From positions 1 through 8,832 of the forward strand of contig VIAD01000034.1 of assembly GCA_006546595.1 (NCBI GenBank): DNA of 8,832 bases, in the 5' to 3' direction. Of this stretch, positions 6,548 through 8,832 are shown piece after piece. The notes under the pieces were generated by a model. The model saw nothing but the letters and a program-made list of their open reading frames with translations. It had not been told where the DNA came from and ran no database searches. The position numbers and the translations under genes were made by a program. The DNA is from Moraxellaceae bacterium AER2_44_116. Its GTDB lineage: Bacteria > Pseudomonadota > Gammaproteobacteria > Pseudomonadales > Moraxellaceae. Every line of letters starts with the position of its first letter. Positions within the stretch are counted from its first letter, which is position 1.

Positions 6548-6587
6548 AAGGCGAATCAATGGTGACAGGTTAAGCAGGGTTCGCCTT
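6548..6587. repeat. 8-bp inverted repeat in the leader
   Basis: AAGGCGAA at 6548-6555 and TTCGCCTT at 6580-6587 are exact reverse complements separated by 24 bases. They lie between the structured RNA and the start of the nuclease gene and add another possible stem to the leader, or mark a protein-binding site. Confidence 0.5.
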
Positions 6588-6592
6588 ACCAG

Positions 6593-6745
6593 TCTCAAGA
6601 GCTGGCGAGCCTTTCGGCTCCCCCACCCAACCCGTCATAACAGACGTGCAGGCAGATTGAGCACAAAAAAATACCGCAGAGCGCGGTATATTTTGCTCTT
6701 GAGAATACGCAGGAGGCGAAGCCTGACCACTCAATGAGGAGTGGT
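6593..6745 (-). ncRNA. Candidate structured leader RNA or small RNA
   Basis: Read on the minus strand from the predicted start, the RNA contains in order: a 7-bp hairpin ACCACTC/GAGTGGT (6745-6726); a mini-hairpin AGGC-TTC-GCCT (6724-6714); the terminator hairpin (6689-6671) with its U-run; CGTC/GACG (6646-6633); and GAGCC-GAAA-GGCTC with a GNRA tetraloop (6620-6607). TCTCAAGAGC (6704-6695) is perfectly complementary to GCTCTTGAGA (6602-6593), so a 10-bp outer stem can enclose the last three. GGGTT (6633-6629) could also pair with AACCC (6581-6577), suggesting a pseudoknot-like fold. It could be an attenuated leader of the nuclease gene or an independent RNA of about 80 bases ending at the internal terminator. 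It recalls conserved RNA motifs of mobile elements such as STAXI, but I cannot confirm a match. Confidence 0.5.
6665..6690 (-). terminator. Intrinsic terminator inside the leader (attenuator candidate)
   Basis: ATACCGC pairs perfectly with GCGGTAT (6671-6677 and 6683-6689) around a 5-base loop. On the minus strand seven T follow directly, giving a textbook rho-independent terminator. It lies about 55-80 bases after the predicted transcription start and about 155 bases before the nuclease ATG. It therefore either ends a small RNA or attenuates the downstream operon. Its loop, GCTCT on the RNA, is complementary to AGAGC just upstream, which gives a possible alternative pairing. Confidence 0.7.
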
Positions 6746-6751
6746 TTTGGC

Positions 6752-6780
6752 AGAATAGCGTTATAATAAGTATGCGTCAA
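6752..6780 (-). promoter_or_regulatory. Strong sigma70-like promoter for the structured leader and nuclease operon
   Basis: On the minus strand TTGACG (6780-6775) is followed by a 17-base spacer and TATTCT (6757-6752). The -35 box has five of six consensus bases, the -10 box is good and the spacing is ideal. The expected transcription start is near 6745, exactly where a hairpin begins, so the RNA would start folded. It is the only convincing promoter before the downstream nuclease gene. Confidence 0.65.
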
Positions 6781-7020
6781 GCCGATTAATACTAATTTTT
6801 AGGTTGTTATTTATCGCTATTTTATGGATTTATTTCATTGACAGTCATATTGACTATTGAACATTAAACGTTTGAAAAATCAATGTTATTATTTTTTGTA
6901 TTATTTCTGATCAGAAGAAGGTGTATTTTCATGGTAAAATCTTTGAGGTTATCCTTTATCTATCATATTAATGATTCGTAAATAATCTCTATAAATTTTA
7001 ATATGTCATTCAATCTCATC
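6781..7020. other. AT-rich intergenic stretch with no gene seen
   Basis: About 240 very AT-rich bases separate the lipoprotein operon from the promoter of the nuclease operon. I see no credible open frame on either strand. Small symmetric elements are present: TGACAGTCA at 6839-6847, a repeated TTGAC at 6838 and 6850 (12-base period), and AACATT/AATGTT (6860-6865, 6882-6887) flanking the palindrome AAACGTTT at 6866-6873. They could be protein-binding sites upstream of the promoter, but AT-rich DNA yields such matches by chance. Confidence 0.5.
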
Positions 7021-7056
7021 AAAAAGTCTCTTTAAAATCACTCAAGAGGCTTTTTT
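7021..7056. terminator. Bidirectional intrinsic terminator
   Basis: AGTCTCTT at 7025-7032 pairs with AAGAGGCT at 7044-7051 through seven Watson-Crick pairs and one G-U, around an 11-base loop. A run of A at 7021-7025 lies on one side and six T at 7051-7056 on the other, so the hairpin carries a U-run in either direction. On the minus strand it lies about 50 bases after the stop of the coiled-coil lipoprotein gene, which it probably terminates. Confidence 0.75.
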
Positions 7057-7103
7057 ATTTTCAATGGATTCATCACCGCGTATGACAACAGACGAGTTTA
7101 TGA

Positions 7104-8042
7104 TTAAAAATTAAAACTATCGTCTAGCATTTTCTTTATTTCCGCGGCTTCTTCGTCCATTTTCTGTAGCTTTTCGGCCTCTTTTTTTAACTGTAATTGC
7201 TCTTCTACAGCTTCTTGCACTTTTATGCGCTCAAGTCGTTCTTCGTCTATTTTTCTTTGTTCGGCTTGCTCCTGTTGCCGTATTTTTTCGGCCATTTCAC
7301 GCTCGTGGCTTTGTTGTAGGTATTGCTTTTCTTCAGCCTTTTTTCGCCGTTTGTATTCCCATTGTCGATACAAATTGATTATTTTCTCGCGAAAAACAAC
7401 GGCTGACAGAGCTAATACTATCAGTATAAAGAGCTCGGGAATCCAAAAAAAGAAAGGGATATCTCGATGCATGATTGCCCTTCGATCTTGTCCTTGCCAA
7501 TTTGCAGCTAAGTAGGGATTGGCTGGCAGCCAAAATGGCGAGTACGGCAGTTCGATGATGGTCGGCTGAATAAAATGGAAATATTGAGTCATGGTATGGC
7601 GTAAGACATAGACGTTCACACCATTTTCACGTTCTGTTTCGCCGTCAGCTTTCGCATGCATCCACTGATCCAGCTCTAAACAACGAGGAATTTGCCATTC
7701 TTTATTGGCTTTGCACGTTTCAATCGCCTGCCATAAATCTTCTGCTTCCTGTTGGCGATCGTCACAACGTGGACTTTTAGTGATCAGCGTGGGGGCGGGT
7801 TTAAACATGTCTGGCGGGGTCTGCTGTAGTGCTTTTTCTTGTTCAAGATGCTTTTTATCTTGAACCATGCAAGCCATTAACGCGAGGTTGAGTGTGGGGA
7901 TATTAGGCGAAAGCCAGTCTATTTTACCTGCATCAACCTCCTCATCTAATGGCTGAGGAACACGATTAACATCGACTTGAGGACAACCCGTGAGTAGCAA
8001 ACTGATGAATATTACGGCAGCAGTAACGAAACTTTTAAGCAT
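7104..8042 (-). CDS. Lipoprotein with internal membrane span and cytoplasmic coiled coil, possible conjugation-apparatus component
   Basis: This is a 312-residue protein. A signal peptide at 1-19 ends in the lipobox LLTG-C20, so the mature N-terminus should be a lipidated cysteine on the periplasmic side. Residues 21-193 hold Cys58, Cys93, Cys110 and Cys121, which could form disulfides in the periplasm. A hydrophobic segment at about 197-217 (FFFWIPELFILIVLALSAVVF) is followed by a basic flank (KRRKKAEEK) and a Glu/Lys/Gln-rich coiled coil at about 222-308. By the positive-inside rule the coiled coil is cytoplasmic, so the periplasmic domain is anchored at both ends. The ATG at 8042 has an AGGA site (GCAGGACGAATA-ATG) and overlaps the upstream stop by one base. 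I do not recognise a named family. Pairing with a replication-relaxation-like gene suggests a transfer-related membrane protein, which is inference. The operon ends at the terminator at 7021-7056. Confidence 0.75.
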   Translation of the reverse strand: MLKSFVTAAVIFISLLLTGCPQVDVNRVPQPLDEEVDAGKIDWLSPNIPTLNLALMACMVQDKKHLEQEKALQQTPPDMFKPAPTLITKSPRCDDRQQEAEDLWQAIETCKANKEWQIPRCLELDQWMHAKADGETERENGVNVYVLRHTMTQYFHFIQPTIIELPYSPFWLPANPYLAANWQGQDRRAIMHRDIPFFFWIPELFILIVLALSAVVFREKIINLYRQWEYKRRKKAEEKQYLQQSHEREMAEKIRQQEQAEQRKIDEERLERIKVQEAVEEQLQLKKEAEKLQKMDEEAAEIKKMLDDSFNF

Positions 8043-8824
8043 TATTCGTCCTGCATTAATTTAAAAACGAGTTGTTTGACGAGTGTCGGCGGCAGGTCAA
8101 TTTGCTCAACAATATGATAATGGCCTCGATTATTTTCTTGCCAACGATTCACGGCAGGCTGTTTAAACGCCGCCTCATAGCGACTTTGAATAGCAGGGGA
8201 ATCCGTCGCAATGACAAAAAAATGATACAGTTTGCTGTCTAATGCTTGATGAATCCGCAAGACAAAATCATCTAATTTTCGTGACCATTTGGCAGATAAT
8301 TCGACCTCGACACCAATGCTTCGGTTGTCTTTTAATTGCCAAATGACATCGGGGATTTTGAATTTATTATAGACTGAAGTACTGACTTGTCGCTCTGTCA
8401 AAAAGTCCACTATTTTCCCGTCATCTAAGCTTTTAAACGTCGCAATTTGGGCAAGAACATGATGTCGAATCAATGCTTGATTTACTTTATAGGCATTGCT
8501 TTCTTTGTACTCATACACCTCCAATGCTTCTCGCTCTGCGGCTTGCAAGCCTATCTCAGAGAGTGTATAGAAGAATTTAGGCGAGCCTGTAATGGTCTTC
8601 GTTTCGACAAGATATCCACGATTGACTAAGCTTTTTGCATAAGTATGTGCTTGTTGACCGCTAAGTAAATGAATCACTTTTTCAGTTGTAAAACCCCAAC
8701 GGTAAATCCAGTCCAAAGTCTTTTTAAGCTTTTCTTTCGCTCGATTTTGAGGGGATTGGCCATCTAAAAAATCATGAGGGTTGACTGTTTTTCGCGTCGT
8801 GACTAAATCCATCTTTCTCTTCAT
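8042..8824 (-). CDS. Winged-helix protein with PD-(D/E)XK-like C-terminal domain (replication-relaxation/mobilization-like)
   Basis: This is a 260-residue soluble protein. Residues about 30-95 look like a winged helix (YRWGFTTEKVIHLL, then a short loop and FYTLSEIGLQAAE). Residues about 110-222 look like a compact restriction-endonuclease fold, with PD at 158-159, the strand GVEVELSAK at 171-179 (E173, E175, K179) and then a helix and the strand FFVIATD. This order is known from replication-relaxation-type proteins, which pair a DNA-binding winged helix with a nuclease-like fold near plasmid or conjugation genes. The family assignment is from pattern memory, not a search. The ATG at 8824 is only 8 bases from the window edge and the frame stays open upstream, so the gene could begin outside. 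Met5 at 8812 has a better AGAG-type binding site (AAGAGAAAG). The stop overlaps the next ATG by one base (TAATG), so the two genes are probably translationally coupled. Confidence 0.75.
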   Translation of the reverse strand: MKRKMDLVTTRKTVNPHDFLDGQSPQNRAKEKLKKTLDWIYRWGFTTEKVIHLLSGQQAHTYAKSLVNRGYLVETKTITGSPKFFYTLSEIGLQAAEREALEVYEYKESNAYKVNQALIRHHVLAQIATFKSLDDGKIVDFLTERQVSTSVYNKFKIPDVIWQLKDNRSIGVEVELSAKWSRKLDDFVLRIHQALDSKLYHFFVIATDSPAIQSRYEAAFKQPAVNRWQENNRGHYHIVEQIDLPPTLVKQLVFKLMQDE

Positions 8825-8832
8825 TCGTACTG

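Noticed and set aside
6595..6780. Minus-strand 61-residue open frame (MTHTYYNAIL...)
   Set aside because: It overlaps the -35 promoter box and runs through the terminator and every hairpin of the structured leader, so it is best explained as noncoding RNA.
7225..7515. Plus-strand Ser/Cys/Arg-rich open frame opposite the lipoprotein gene
   Set aside because: It is the complement of the Glu/Lys-rich coiled-coil codons, a common artefact, and has no start signals.
1..8832. CRISPR array, tRNA, rRNA or complete insertion sequence
   Set aside because: I found no regularly spaced direct repeats, no cloverleaf-like or rRNA-like sequence, and no transposase with paired terminal repeats.

Overview
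Every gene in this window that I can support lies on the minus strand, so transcription runs from high to low coordinates. The moderate-to-low GC content, AGGA-type ribosome binding sites, sigma70-like promoters, a lipobox lipoprotein and a HipBA-type locus suggest a gammaproteobacterium. The cargo genes, the conjugation-like proteins and the decayed genes suggest accessory DNA, such as an integrative element, plasmid or genomic island, rather than core chromosome. I cannot name the species.

Layout in the order of transcription. (1) 8824-7104: two genes joined by a TAATG overlap. The first encodes a winged-helix protein with a C-terminal PD-(D/E)XK-like fold, resembling replication-relaxation or mobilization proteins. 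The second encodes a lipoprotein with an internal membrane span and a long cytoplasmic coiled coil. They end at a bidirectional terminator at 7021-7056. (2) 6780-6509: a strong promoter, a compact chain of hairpins, an intrinsic terminator inside the leader and a 10-bp long-range pairing. Together they form a candidate structured leader or small RNA. (3) 6508-4540: a large protein with treble-clef-like zinc modules around a Vsr-like nuclease domain, now split into two overlapping frames. (4) 4496-2664: a NYN (PIN-like) ribonuclease followed, in the same frame after a single TGA, by a protein with LOTUS/OST-HTH-like repeats. (5) 2621-1097: hipB with its own promoter and a candidate operator, then hipA broken by two single-base frameshifts. 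(6) 725-390: an unrecognised 111-residue protein. (7) 1-389: remnant-like sequence.

The most interesting part is the block at 6780-2664. A structured RNA leader precedes a zinc-finger DNA-nuclease-like protein and then an RNase/RNA-binding LOTUS protein, only 43 bases apart and probably co-transcribed. This looks like an accessory nucleic-acid-processing or defence module, but that role is inference. The window also has four disruptions of reading frame: two in hipA, one in the nuclease and one in-frame TGA. This means either real decay or base-calling and assembly error, and it must be settled before any function is assigned.
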